Source: Protopterus annectens
Lineage: Eukaryota > Chordata > Ceratodontiformes > Protopteridae
Direction: 5' to 3'
NCBI RefSeq assembly: GCF_019279795.1
Contig: NC_056733.1
Coordinates: 1,998,438,079-1,998,502,078, forward strand
DNA: 64,000 nt
The first letter of the stretch is position 1, and each line of letters opens with the position of its first letter. Both the position numbers and the translations under genes were made by a program. Below are positions 42,701-54,580 of the stretch, one piece after another. The notes beneath the pieces are model-generated. The model was not told the DNA's origin, made no database searches, and worked only from the letters and a program-made list of their open reading frames with translations.

Positions 42701-44089
42701 CCACTGGGGAGATCATCTTGAAGGGCCTGTAGCACAAGGACCTCCCTTATCTTCAAGATACAGACGTGAAGACTGGCCTCTATTGTTGACCAGGTCCCCC
42801 AACAGTCTTTTCTTCAAAATGGCCCCTACCCTAGAAGGGAGGCATCTGTCACAACCATAAGCTTTGGGGAAGGAGGAACAAACTTTCCCAGTCAATAACC
42901 AGGGGGGAGACCCCAACCACTATTTGATTGGACTCTGACAAATATGTGCCAGTGTTATTGGAAAATCCACTGGATGAGTAAAGTGGAACCACTGCATTGC
43001 TGGTGTCCACTACAGAACTCTCACGTGGTACCTCAACCAGGGGAACCAAACAAATTTTTGTGGTCACGTGACCTAAAAGTTTGAGGATGACTTGAAGTCA
43101 CAGGTTCTCTGTAAGACAGCAAGGAGGTGACCTGAAGGCAAAGGATAGAAATCCAGAGTGCTGGAAGGTTGTCAGAGTGTGTGTTCAAATGATAACCTAC
43201 GAACCAAGTCTGAACTTGTTGCAGACTGGACTTCTGTTTATGGTGATTCCTAAGGAAAGGCACAAATGGAGTAAGGAGTCCCTGGGCCTGACTAGTAATG
43301 CCCTCGTGGAGACTGAGAAGCCATCCATCTGGGTACAGGAAGACCCGGAACTCATGTAGCCTGAACCAGGCTGCTAAGACTGTCACCAAGGAGGGCAGTG
43401 GTGAGATCAAAGGGCAGCTCTTGGAAATGGTAATGACTGACTACCAGCCAGAAGCACAAAAACCTCCCGGACTGCCTTGATATCTTCACATGATAGTAGG
43501 CATCCTTGAGGACAACAGAGCACATCCAATCTCCCTTCCTCAAAAGGGGCAGGACGGACTTAACTATGACCTTCTGGCACTTGGTCCGTTTCCCAAAGCA
43601 AGTTAGCTTGCTTAAATCAGAGACTGGCCTGAGGTCCTTTTTCTTCTTTGGAATCAAAATGAATATGTAATAGACTACAGATTCAGGCTGGTCTGTTGAG
43701 ACCTCCTAACTGACTCTCTTCTAACAGCTTTTTGATTTTAACAGTTGCGAACCTTCACTGACAGGGTGACATCGGAAAGTTATTTGGCACACACTCTTTT
43801 GAGGGAAGTGAACAGAATTATGTAGCCTCTGGCTATGCCTCGTAACACCAAAACATCTGAGGTGATGGCCTCTCAAGCTTCTCAGCGGAGAACCAAATGA
43901 CCTCCAGAATCAGTCGGGAAATACTACAGGGTGCTGGAAGCGCCTCCCAGAGAAAGCATTGCAGAAACCTTGATTCTACGAACCTTCAGCATGAGCATTT
44001 TGAAAAGATGGTTGTGCTTTTCTAAAGAGGCACCCCCCCCCCCATGCCTGAAGAAGGTCCGAGGGAGTAGCAAAATGTATTGACGGCAA
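42700..44089 (-). pseudogene. J reverse transcriptase and RNase H fragment
   Basis: RT N-terminus near 43,860-43,800 (GYIILFTSL), then 43,657-43,352 with MIPKKKKDLRPVSDLSKL, CSVVLKDAYYHVKISRQSG, FQELPFDLTTALLG; a second frame (43,410-43,033) reads FRVFLYPDGWLLSLHEG, where the catalytic YLDD is YPDG, and continues with the thumb. RNase H begins VVTDAS (about 42,857) and ends near 42,700. Multiple frameshifts; clearly a different subfamily from A-G. Confidence 0.65.
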
Positions 44090-44354
44090 AAGTACAGTTG
44101 TGTACACTTACCATAAATGTAGATGTTAAACTGCATTCACTGTTGCAGTCATTACATTTGTGGTAATCTGCTGGCAGGTTGCCCTCAGTCGGCCTGATTA
44201 ACAAAGTCTTGGGTACTGCGCCGGTTGCTGTCCCTTCTTCCATGACGTCAGGTCGTCAGGGGTACAAGAACATGCAGCCGACGCCATTACATCAGTTTTT
44301 CTTACCCCAGATGTCAGGTGCCCCCCAGATGGGGAGAAAAAAAAAATGTATATA

Positions 44355-44420
<66 letters not shown>

Positions 44421-44640
44421 AAAACACAAAAAATATACCTCCAAACAAAAGCAAATAAACCAAAAGGTTTTTAAGCATAGTAAAAGAAAGGAGAGATATA
44501 GTAATAGAAAAACAGGGGGCTGGATGGTGGGTAACCAGGACTGCAATAGTGAATACACTCGAACATCTGCATTTATGGTAAGTGTACACAACTGTACTAT
44601 GTTCTTCGTGTTTCACTGTTGCAGTCATTACATTTGGGTA
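44090..44640 (-). repeat. K right ITR, spacer and ICR
   Basis: ITR 44,090-44,325, TGACGTCA at 44,243-44,250 (the TATA box is degraded to GGTACAAG); spacer with (TA)n; ICR 44,538-44,640 joining both terminus complements (GAACATCTGCATTTATGG..., TTCTTCGTGTTTCACTG). Confidence 0.85.
44347..44417. repeat. (TA)n microsatellite in K spacer
   Basis: Roughly 70 bases of almost pure TA with two early TG variants. It sits between right ITR and ICR. The open frames over it (IYIYIYIY) are meaningless. Confidence 0.95.
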
Positions 44641-44674
44641 GAATCCGAAAGCTATGGTTGGGGGGATGGAATTA

Positions 44675-45668
44675 TACAGCATTAGGAGCAGCTACAAGGC
44701 CCTGCAGGACAGCAGTGGCAAAGCCAGCTATGGATTTAGAGAAGAGAGGTAAATGGTAATGTTTGGTGAACGTATGAACTGAGCTCCAGGTAGCAGTTCT
44801 AGAATGTCTCTGGTAGGAACCCCTCTGAGAAAGGCTGCAGAAGTAGATGCAGCCCTGGTGGAATGAGATCTGATCCCCTTGGGGATAGGATTACCATGGT
44901 GTATACAGCAAAAACAAATACAATGGCTTACCCATTTGGAAACAGTCTGGTTTGAAATAGCCTTTCCCTCTGCCCCTGCAGCAAATGCACCAATAGTTGT
45001 TCAGATTTTTAGAAGTTTTGTCCTAAGTAGAATCTAAGTTGTCTGTGTACATCCAATGAATGCAGAATCTGTTCACTCTTGTTCTGTGGATTGGGGAAGA
45101 AAGTTGGCAGATGAATGGTCTGATTAAGATCCACACTGGATAACACCTTAGGCATGAAAGACGGATTGGTCCTGAGAGCCACTCTGTCTGGATGAAAAAT
45201 AATGAAAGGCTCCACTGCCATAAGAGCCTGTAATTCTGAAATCCTTCTAGCTGAATTGACTGCTAAAAGGAAGGCTGTTTTCCAGGAGAGAAATTTTAGG
45301 TCAGCAGTAGCAGCTGGCTCAAAAGGAGGGAGAGTGAGTTTTTCCAAAACAAAACTGAGGTCCCATGCAGGAGTAGGTGCTCTCCTGGGGGGTCTTACAT
45401 TTTTGGCCCCTCTGAGATACTGCTTCAGCAGAGGATGAGAGAAGACAGGAGATTATGTGTTGTAATGAGCTGAAATGGCAGAGGCATGGATTTTTATGGA
45501 AGAAAAAGATAGGCCCTTGAGAAGCATCTCAGTTACGTATTGCAGAATCTGAGGAATATCGGGCATTCCTGTGCTTATTCCTTGTGACTGGTTCCAGGCA
45601 CAGAATCTTTTCCATTTGTCAGCATAAGATTTTCTAGTACTAGGCCTTCTAGCCTCCAAAAATGACAT
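44675..45668 (-). pseudogene. K tyrosine recombinase
   Basis: EARRPSTRKSYADKWKRFCAW and FSSIKIHASAISAHYN (45,668-45,453), a stop, then 45,347-45,009 with the box SARRISEL (first Arg kept), HRQLRFYLGQNF, frameshift; the C-terminal segment with HSTR and KHYHLPLFSKSIAGF is readable in other frames down to about 44,675. Three or more lesions. Confidence 0.78.
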
Positions 45669-45699
45669 CCATCACAAGTTTGCTGAGAGATGCAAAGGG

Positions 45700-47562
45700 T
45701 GAAATTAGGTGATTAGCCACGATGAAAGAATCAAAGTTTGGAAGTGAGTGTGCAGAATTTGGTAGTTCTGCTGAGACAGTAGATAAGGTGTCTGAGGCAG
45801 GTGCCACGGAGGAAGGTGTGATACATTGCGCAGGAGTGGGTACCAGTGTAGGCGAAGCCAGTCTGGAGCAATCAGAATCATTTTTGGTTTGTCCAGTTTG
45901 ACCTTTAGTAGAACTATGGAGAGCAGAGGCAGAGGGGAAAAGCCTAGACCAAAAGGTTTTTCCAGCTGAAGGATAGAGCATCCACCTTCCAAGCTTTTCT
46001 GTCATGAATTCTTGTGAAGAATTTGTTCAACTGATAGTTCTGGGGTGAGGCACAAATATCTATATCCGGGCTCCCCCATTTGCGTGTCAACATGTTGAAA
46101 CGTTGTGGTTTCAGTTTCCATTCGTGTGGGTCCATAACATTTCTGCTTAGTTCATCTGCAGAGTATTTAGCTTTCCTGGCAGGGATTGAGCTTGTAGTTG
46201 TATTTGATAGATCAAGGCAGTCTTTCCACAATGCCATGGCTAGTCTGCAAAGGGGGTAGGAATGTGTACGCCCCCCCCCTGCTTGTTTATGTACCACATA
46301 ACTGTGGTGTTGTCTGTCTTTATCATTAGTTGTCCTGGATGAAGGTAGTCCTTGAAGGCTGTCAGTGCATTCTGTACAGCTAGCATCTCTTTCTGATTGA
46401 TATGTATGATTTGGGCTCCATTTGCCCTGAATGCACTTCCCTGCCAGATGAGCCCCCCAAGCATAGTCTGATGAGTCTGTAGTCAGGGTTTGGGCGGCAG
46501 GGAGTGGAGTGAATGGCAGTCCCTTGTTGTGATGGCAGGCCTCTGCCCACCATAGGAACTCTAGTTGCAGGCAAGGTAAAATCGGAATCATGGTTTCCAG
46601 GCTGTGACAATGTTGACTCCATAGACTTTTTAAGTACCAATGAAGTTTCCTCGTATGCAATCTTGCATCTGGAATTAGAAGAATGCAGGAGGCCATGAAC
46701 CCCAAAGCTTGCAGAATTTGTCTTTCAGATAGCAGGGGTTTTTGTGGCCACCTGTTTGAAGTAAGTCACCAATTGAATTTACTTTTCTGGCGTAAGGCAA
46801 GTCTTCTGGGCAGTTGTATTCCAGCTTGCACCCAGGAATGTAATTTTTTGAGAGGGTACCAGTTGTGATTTCTTTTCGTTTATGGTGCACCCTAGACAAG
46901 TTGGAACTCTTTTTACAAACGTCAGATGCTTTAAAAGAATGTCCTTGTTTTCTGCCTGAATTAGACAATCCCCCAGGTATGAATATATTTGAATATTTCT
47001 TTGCCTGCAAAATGCAATTACTGGTGCCAGGTACTTTGTGAAGACCCTGGGCGCAGTAGATAAGCCAAAGGGCAGTGCAGAGAACTGGTAATGCAAGTAG
47101 CCTGCTTTGAAGAGGAGGTATCTTCTGCAAGATTCCCTGATTGGGATATGCAGGTAAGCCTCTTTTAAATCTAGAGTTGCCAACCAGGCATCGTGTCTAG
47201 CATAGGTAGTAACTGTTGAAGAGTTAGCATCTTGAATTTTTGAATGTCCAGAAATGTGTCTAGAGTGGAAAAGTCCAGAATTGGACACCAGGATTGGTCT
47301 TTTCTGGGTACCAGGAAAAGTCTGGAATAGAAACCTTGTCCCTTTTCTTCTTCTAGTACTGGTAAAATAGCCCCGATGTTCATGAGGGACCGTACTTGAT
47401 CTGGGCCTCTGCCCTCTGATTTGGGGGCAGATCTGGCCATCCATTTGGGATTGGCAACGTGTGGAAATAAATATAGTATCCCAGGGATACAGATTTCAAA
47501 ACCCATTTGTCCTGGGTAATACGTTGCCAGTTTTGTGCATGAAGTGCCAGCTTTCCCCCCAA
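45700..47562 (-). pseudogene. K reverse transcriptase, RNase H and Dam-like domain
   Basis: RT: KLALHAQNWQRITQDKW, GQGFYSRLFLVPRKDQSW, ATLDLKEAYLHIPI, FSALPFGLSTAPRVF. The active site is IYSYLGDCLIQ (about 46,985-46,955): YLGD for YLDD, a catalytic Asp lost. Connection MASCILLIPDARLHTRKLHWYLKSLW, RNase H TTDSSDYAWGAH, INQKEMLAV, KTDNTTVMWYINKQGG, SADELSRN, and the Dam-like DIDICASPQN, WKVDALSFSWKN follow over several frames; a C-run at 46,269-46,277 causes one frameshift. Confidence 0.8.
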
Positions 47563-47599
47563 AGGGGTGGCTAAAAGGTAAGTGCTTGAAGATTGTAGA

Positions 47600-49381
47600 G
47601 GGAAGTCACTGAGGCTGTTTACAATAGGTGGGTGCCTTGTTGCTTCCAGATTTGAAGTGGAGGCACCTCATTGTTTTGTTCTAAAAGTTCATTGTAACTG
47701 AAACCTGGAGCCTTTGGAATGTCTTGATTTGACTTGAGTGGCTCTCGAGGGGACTGGAAAGGACCAGTTCTTAGTAGGCCAGTGCCTACTAAATCTTGGA
47801 GGTTGCACTTATAAGATTTCACAGTTTGCATAGATGTAGCTTTATCTTCCATCTTTTTTAACACTTCTTCAGCCTCATTACCAAAGAGACGGTCCTGTTG
47901 TAAAGGCGCATCCAACAATTTTGCTTTAACATGGTCAGGCTGGGTTTGCTCTTTGAGCCAAGCAAGCCTTCTTAGCACAGATCCAGTTACAGCAGCCCTG
48001 CAAGAGGCTTCCAAGGAACCAAAACCATATTGCAAAGTATGTTTTCCAAGTTGTTCAGCTGAATGTAATAAGTCCTGCAAATCTTTATTTTCCACACAGA
48101 GATTAACATCATTTTCTGTTCAAGTAGTCCCATGACATGCTGTTGATATTTAAGCACATGAAATTGACAGTTTAAAGCCCTGACTGCCAAGGTTGCAGAT
48201 GTGTAAACCTTCTTACCCCATCTATCCAGTGCCCTGGAATCTCTATCAGAAGGGGTAGGATTTTTAGCAGTAGAGGCCTTAATGCCCTTGGGACCCTGAG
48301 AAATGGTTTCAGGATCAGCGATAAGATTTTTGAAAAGGAATTTGTGGGAGTCAGGAATCCTGTAGTATCTGTCTGGCTTACAAGGAGCCAGAGGCAGAGA
48401 ATCAGGAGTCATACTAGATTCTGAAAAAACATCAAAAATGTCTAGAACAGGAGGTATAGCCAAAGGCCTATGCTGAGGAAGAAGAAAATCCCTAAGTCTC
48501 TTTTGAGATTCAGAGAAATCCTGACTTTCCCAGTGGAAATGTTCCCTTAAGGCATGTAAACTTTCCCCAAAAGAAAAAAACCTCAGGGGGAGAAGCAGAA
48601 GGAATGGAATCCTCTGCATAGTCCTCATAAGTAGGAATAGACAAATCCGGTTTATTAGAAGAGTCAGAAATAGAATCCTGTTCAGAAGATTCATAATTAA
48701 TGTCTTGCCTAGGCCTCTTAGAAGGAGGAGGTTGGCTACCCCTGACAAGAGTAATTAAATCTTCAGCCATTTTGATCATTTGTTTTTTAGGTATAGGGGC
48801 CTGCACATGTGGCCCAGGCATCGGTTTTTTAAACATAGATTTAGATTTTGGCCTTAATTTAGAAGATGGCGTTGGTCTAATATACAAATCTGTAGGCCTG
48901 AAAACACCCTCAGAAGCCGGTGCCTGCACAGCAGCTCCAGACCCATCTAAGGTAGAGACATCCGTGAATTCCATAATTGAAGCATCTCGCAGCATACCGG
49001 ACTCCGAATAGGTCTCAGTGGAGGCCTGCGTATCAGTAGCAGCGGGCATCAGGGGCTGCGAAAGCACCTCACTGAGTACTGGCGACTGGCTTAGGAGAAG
49101 CGTTGTCGGTTTTGGACCTCGACGGTCTGTCTTTTTCTTTGCGTTTTTTTAGGTATTCCGGTAGTCTGACTGCTAACCGACGACATTTCTGGATAATTAA
49201 ATCTTGAGCCAAAATATTTAGAAGCAAAAATATACAGACGTTTAATCGTGCGTTGATTAAATTTAGCACAAAACAGACAGCAACACACATTGTGGTCAGG
49301 GCCTAGGCAAGGGATACAATTAAAATCCTTATGAGGTATTTGCTACCCACAAGTAATGCAATTATTAACTTTTACTGACAT
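47600..49381 (-). pseudogene. K gag
   Basis: ATG at 49,381, MSVKVNNCITCG then a TAG at codon 13 in place of Lys. Later frames hold the Ser/Thr stretch (49,067-48,510, IKMAEDLITLVRGS), acidic tract, LREHFHWESQDFSES, WGKKVYTSATLAVRALNCQFHV (48,748-47,987), AEQLGKHTLQYGFGSLEASC, FGNEAEEVLKKMEDK to about 47,600. Five or more lesions. Confidence 0.75.
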
Positions 49382-49691
49382 CGGTAAGGAGCAAGAAAAA
49401 GTTTCCCCAACGGGGTACTTCGCTTTTAGTTGAAGACTTCGGTTCTGAAACTCGAAAACGAAAATTTCAGGAGTTGGCCGACCGGCACTTGCGAACTGCT
49501 TCTGCTTAGGGCACCACGCGGCAAGAAAGACAGATGTAATGGCGTCGGCTGCATGTTTTATACCCCTGACATCATGGAAGGAGGGACAGCAACCGACACA
49601 GGACCCAAAACATTGTTAATCAGGCCGAATGAGGGCAACCTGCCAGCAGATTACCCCAAATGTAATGACTGCAACAGTGAAACACGATCAT

Positions 49692-51690
49692 CAGCATCTT
49701 TGCATCCTGCTAAACCCTGGCCAAGGTGTCTAACTTTAAGCCCAAAGAGAGAGAAATCATCATCCAGGGCATGAAAGGCTGTCGTCCACAAAGTTACACA
49801 GTCTCAATCAAGCACAGCAACGAACAGCGATTCCAGTGCCCATAGCCTAGGCCATGTCATCGGCTCCATTAGAAAACAGATGCACGGACCTTTCGGCAAA
49901 AGATTGCAATGTAAACAACTGAATCTCCAGTCTTATGAGACTCCTGAGTCTGTTGTCTTTTAACCACTACTGACATGTCAGACATGATGTTGCAATCAAG
50001 TCTCGTCATGTTGGCATGGTAGTTTAACACCCTCAGTGCAAAAGTGACTGACCTGTAGGAGCACTTCCCCAACTGGTCCAATGCTCTTGATTCCCTATTA
50101 GTGGGGTGAAATGATCTCTGAGATGTCCTTTTTGGTGGCTGCCACCACCATAAGAGCAGGACCCTTGCATCAGCTGAAGATCTTTTAGAGGGTCAAGATT
50201 TCATCAGGCTACTTAAGGACTGGTTCCACCATATCAGGATCTCTGAGACACCAAATTAATGAATGTGTCTGGAGGAAGGACCGCCCAGGAGATGCTTGGC
50301 CCACCCCAAAAGCCTCAAGAAACACAGACTCCTCCAGAGATGGGACTTTGGCTGTCCAATCCCAGCTTTGACAGAGTAGCTCCATAATGTTGCCAAAAGA
50401 AGTGCCCTTGTGGTGGGATTTTGGGGACCCTTCTACTTCCTTAAGGTCACTGTCTTCTGTGAGGGATTCCTCAGGAGATTCAATGGGCTTCCACTTCCAC
50501 CACCTCTTGCCAAGGCCCTCCCAAACCAAGGGGAACTTGGTGTGAAGCAGAAAATGCCATGAGCCCTGGATGCAGAGTAGCCTGGAGGCTAGTTGAAGCA
50601 GGTTGAGAGTACACAAACAGCCAAGGGGGGGAATGCTGGTTGGCACCAACCATTCTCTCTGGGTGGGAGCACATCCTCTCTATAGCACTGAAAGCATAAG
50701 CTGTAGCAGGCTGCCCAAAGCCAGCACCCCTGGGATCCGAAGACTCCAAGGGCATACTAGACTCTGAAGCTGCTCCTGCCTGCCCCTACTCAGACTGCAG
50801 CAGAGCTGTCGACAGCTGAAGCACCAAGGAGGAGATTATTTGGATACCCAACACGTCGAACCCAAACAGGCAATCTTGACAACAAAGGATCAACTTGGAG
50901 GTCCATTCGGCTCCAAGACAGCCTGAAACAAAATAGCCAAGGGTAGGGGTGACGGTCAAAACTGAACAAGCTATCAGACCCAATCCTACTGGTGGACAAG
51001 GCAACCAGCTCCAAAAGCCCAGCACCATCAGAATTAAATCTAACTGCATCTGGGCTTGCAGAAAGCACCACATCAGCTGCTCCAATTTAGTAGGTCTCAA
51101 ACTCCCAAATGATCAAACTGACTGACTCGGAGGAGGATTTAAAGCTAATTGACTTGTAGAAGGCTCTGAAGACCAGGCCCAAAACAGGAGAAACTTTGAT
51201 CCAGGGCAGAAACAGAGAGGACTCCAGAGAGAAATCTCTGGGAGTAGCAGGGGAGAAAGGTGAATAAACCAAGTCCAAGGGAGCCCCTCTTGACAAAAAA
51301 GGTTAGGGATACCAAGCGCTGGAGAAGGAGCCTCTCAGTTGGCTCAGTAAGAGAATAGGTCAGGGGAGTCAGATCTAATGGCGGCACTAAGACACAGGTG
51401 CCACTCATTTATGGACTTCCTTACAGAATTTGGGGTTCCCTCCTTCCTTCCATCCCCAACCACCCTTGTCAAGTTTGCTGGAAGGCAAACAGAAAGCCAC
51501 TCTGGCTGGCAAAAGTCCTTTTAGAACCAGCTTGGATCTTCTCTTGTTGACAGCTCGGGAGCTAAAACTACTGCAGGTGGCACATCAACAGTCTAAGCAG
51601 GACCAAGGCACACTGGTCGTGCAAGTCTTTTAGACGGGGAAAGCAGGCTAATGCTACATCACAAAACCTAATTTACCTACCACTAGCCTA
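49692..51690 (-). pseudogene. J gag
   Basis: Old gag. The Cys/His cluster is recognisable only near 51,620 (HDQCALV for HDQCxxC). The middle is Ser/Pro-rich without clear landmarks (51,408-50,480). The best-preserved part is LGKCSYRSVTFALRVLNYHANM (about 50,081-50,010), equivalent to WGKKVYTSATLAVRALNCQFHM. Ends at the K insertion. Many frameshifts; J continues at 44,089. Confidence 0.5.
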
Positions 51691-51939
51691 TCTATACTAA
51701 ACATGAAAAAAATAGACACACACTAAATATCAACTATACTGATAAAATTAAAAGGTAGAGGAGAAACAGGTACAAATACAAGCTAAATCCAGGATACAAG
51801 CCCCAATGGATCTAGAAGTCAAGCTGCTATCCTGGACGATGGCAAATGAGAGAGTTTGGGTTAGTTGGTCAAAGTTAGACATTATGGATATAGGAGGTAC
51901 AGCTCAGGGAGCTGAAGTCTTCTAGACATGTCTAATCTC

Positions 51940-53141
51940 AAATCAGAGTTGGATCAAATAACCCCCACATAATGAACTCATACAGAAACGATAAAAGATC
52001 TAAATGTTCTGCCACTGTGTTCTGATACAACAGGCCTGCAATTGTACTCCCAGCTGGAAAGCCATTTATCGTGTCATTACTGTGAACCTGTAAAGGTGGT
52101 AACAATGAGCTCCCCCTTACTTGGATATGCACCATACTATTGTCAGCAATCTTTTAGAAACCCTGGATCTAGTGGCATGAATGCTTTTAGCACCAGTAGC
52201 AGGGACATCACTACCTTCAAAATGTTAATACATCACACAGCTAATCCATTTCTACTGAGCTTTAAATGTTGTAACCCCCTCTCAGGTAAAACCCAGAGGT
52301 ATCTCTGGTGAAGGTCTGTGCACCCTATGGAGTCTGTCTCCCAAGTTCAATCCGCTTCTTGGGCCAGACAAGAGAAGAATTTATTTTGCTTGACAGAGTA
52401 GATCATGTAGTGCAGAGGGTGTTGCTTTTGTTGCCTCATGCTCTTAATGTACTTTTGAACTGTCTGCTTGTACAGCCTGGCTAGAAGGAGCCATTAGGAT
52501 GCAGGCTAACATATGACCCAATGGCCTGGCGCTCTCTCTGGTATGTGATTTTTGTGACAGGCACTTAGCTTAAGCCTGCAAAATACATCAAACTGCCCTT
52601 GGGTAGGTATAGCCAAGCTCATCTGCATGCAATAGTGTGAAGAAAATTTTCAACTTCACTGATATCTGGCTGGACCTGGTCACATTCGGAGAAAAATCCA
52701 GATGGGCCAGACAGTGCAGTGTGTTCTTAGGAATCTGAATACTTTCCACTGAAGATTCATCTAGGAGATCTAAGTAAGGGATTATATGTATCCTCATACA
52801 TCATTTCCTGGGGCTGTGGAAAGGTCAAAGTGCTGAGAAATAAACTAGCAATGGTACTGGCCTTATTTTGAACATAAAGCGCGGTCAGTAATCCTTATGG
52901 ATGGATACGTGGAAAAAAGCACCTTTAAAGTTCAATGCAACAAAAAACATATCAGGCATCTAAAGTGCGACTGCTGTGTATATAATCTTTACACCCACAA
53001 AAACTTAATTAGTTTAGACAAATCCAAAACATATCTTCAAGAGGCCATTGTTTTTTGATGCCAGAAAGAACAAAATGTTCCTCCTCTGCTCCACAGTTTG
53101 CCTTAAATCCAGTTTTCACCAGTTTTCACCATATTGAAAAA
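51940..53141 (-). pseudogene. Old DIRS copy O: RT and RNase H
   Basis: Very eroded. From 53,130 on the minus strand: LFFLASKNNGLLKICFGF, FVALNFKGAFFHVSIHKDY (RT palm, about 52,950-52,890), IIPYLDLLDES (active-site region, 52,790-52,760, YLDL for YLDD), FHTIAC..., connection and an RNase H-like stretch with INILKVVMSLLLVLKAF (about 52,230-52,170). Family not the same as A-G. Its upstream part would lie beyond L but is not visible; its YR was not found. Confidence 0.5.
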
Positions 53142-53560
53142 GAAGTTATGTACTCACCATAACCATCTATCTGTCTTGTTGATATTCATTTGTCATTTAC
53201 TATTGGGGATATGGTTCTGATCCTCAGAACCGACTCGGCTGTTACATAGCGCAGGCCAGCCAAAAACTCTTGAGCTAAGACTCCAGCCACAATACCCCCT
53301 CCATATTACCCAGATAGAGTTTGCAGTTGCACATAAAGAAAAAGGAATTTGTAAACAGAATTGAAAAGGCCATGTCCAAAGTCAAACCTGATGAAGTTAA
53401 GACATCCGATCCTCCAGAAAGTCCATAGGAAGGGGAAGGAGGGTGGTGTGCAAAGATAAATGAAGACTGACAAGAAAGATGGAATGTTATGGTGAGTACA
53501 TAACTTCTGTATTTGATGTTGTCAATTTTAATTATCCTTTACCACTGGGACAGAGTCCCC
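53142..53560 (-). repeat. L right terminus, spacer and ICR
   Basis: Terminus from 53,142, gene-free spacer, and complementary copy at about 53,477-53,508, followed by CTGTATTTGATGTTGTCA...CCACTGGGAC, presumably complementing a lost left end. Confidence 0.6.
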
Positions 53561-53599
53561 AGCTACTTCAGATCCTGGGTGGCCTTATGTAAAGATATT

Positions 53600-54580
53600 T
53601 CTTGAGAACCACAGAGTCAAAGGATGCTCTTCCCCTGGAGACCATATCCAATTTGTAATGAGTGATAAAGGTATATGGAGTAGCCCAGGCTGCTGCACAT
53701 ATTTCATCCATGGAAAACAGCAGAAGTGTCTATTGATCTAGTGGAGTGCACTCTCACTGGCAACTTGAGATTCTTTTTATTGTAAATGAAAGTAATACAG
53801 TCTCTTAGCCATTTTGATAAGGTAACTTTTGAAACAGATTTACCCAGAGATTGACCAGAGAAAGATGCAAATACCTGGCCTGATTTTTTACATTCTTTAG
53901 TTCTGCTGAGGTAGAAACGTAACTTTCTGTGAACAACCAGCAAATGCAAGTATTATTCACCTTTGTTGGAAAAATTAGGAAAGAAAATGGGTAGGTCAAT
54001 GGCATGATTAATATTAGTTTCCAAGACCAACTTTGGGAGAAATGATGGGTTGGTCCTTAGTGAACCCTATCCTTATGGAAAAAGCAAATATGGGGATATT
54101 GAAGATAATGTTTGTATCTCAAAATTTTCTGACCTAGGTAATGGCCATATGAAAAATAGTTTTCCATGAAAGAAATTAAACATGTACCCACTGGTTCAAA
54201 GGGAGGAAGCACCAATGACTGCAATACCAAGGTCAAATCCCAAGGAGCTAGAAGGTCTTTAGACAGAGGTTATAACCGCAATGCCCCTTTCATGAACACT
54301 TTATATAACTATGGGAAATTAGCGAATGGTCTTCAAACCCATTGTGGAAATTAGAAACAGCAGTCAGTTGAGAGCTTGACAGTGGAAGCTGAAAGCTCCT
54401 TGATAAAAAAAAAAAAAAAAAAAAAAACTCCAAAACATTCTCAACTGGTGCTGAAAAATGGTTAAGATCATTATCGTGTACCCAAAAATATCATCTTTTC
54501 TACTTGCTTAGGTAGAGTTTCCTGGTGGAAGGTCTATGGGAAGCCAGTAGAATTTTTTGAACTGGGGAAGATAAATTCTT
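53600..54580 (-). pseudogene. L tyrosine recombinase
   Basis: ASHRPSTRKLYLSK (about 54,540-54,500), LVLPPFEPV, then LPKLVLETNINHAIDLPIFF in broken frames and an open stretch 53,949-53,704: HRKLRFYLSRTKECKKSGQ, SKVTLSKWLRDCITFIY, VRVHSTRSIDTSAVFHG. HSTR keeps the HxxR box. The first Arg box is decayed (LGQKIL). A poly-A run at 54,404-54,427 interrupts the N-terminal half. YR of a divergent DIRS family. Confidence 0.7.
54404..54427. repeat. Poly-A run
   Basis: About 24 consecutive A within the L recombinase remnant. It could be slippage expansion or a retrotransposed tail; no adjoining retrogene is seen. Confidence 0.8.

Larger units (their letters stand above)
44090..49691 (-). mobile_element. 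DIRS copy K
   Basis: Uninterrupted 5.6-kb copy inside J, junction GCAA^CAGC. Low end AAGTACAGTTGTGTACACTT, high end ACGATCAT. ITRs share GGTTGCCCTCAGTCGGCCTG (44,179-44,198) against an inverted near-identical copy at about 49,622-49,642. The spacer contains a long (TA)n tract. All frames are broken. Confidence 0.88.
42700..51700 (-). mobile_element. Old DIRS copy J, hosts K
   Basis: An eroded older element: gag at 49,692-51,690, RT and part of RNase H at 42,700-44,089, split by K. No YR or right terminus was found: the RNase H ends near 42,700 against gag of copy I, so its 3-prime half was lost. Ends are approximate. Confidence 0.55.

Noticed and set aside
44292-44685. Open frames rich in Ile-Tyr on both strands
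   Set aside because: They translate the (TA)n microsatellite.
49692-51650. Host gene with Ser/Pro-rich protein
   Set aside because: The LGKCSYRSVTFALRVLNYHANM stretch matches the gag core of the DIRS copies, so this is old gag.
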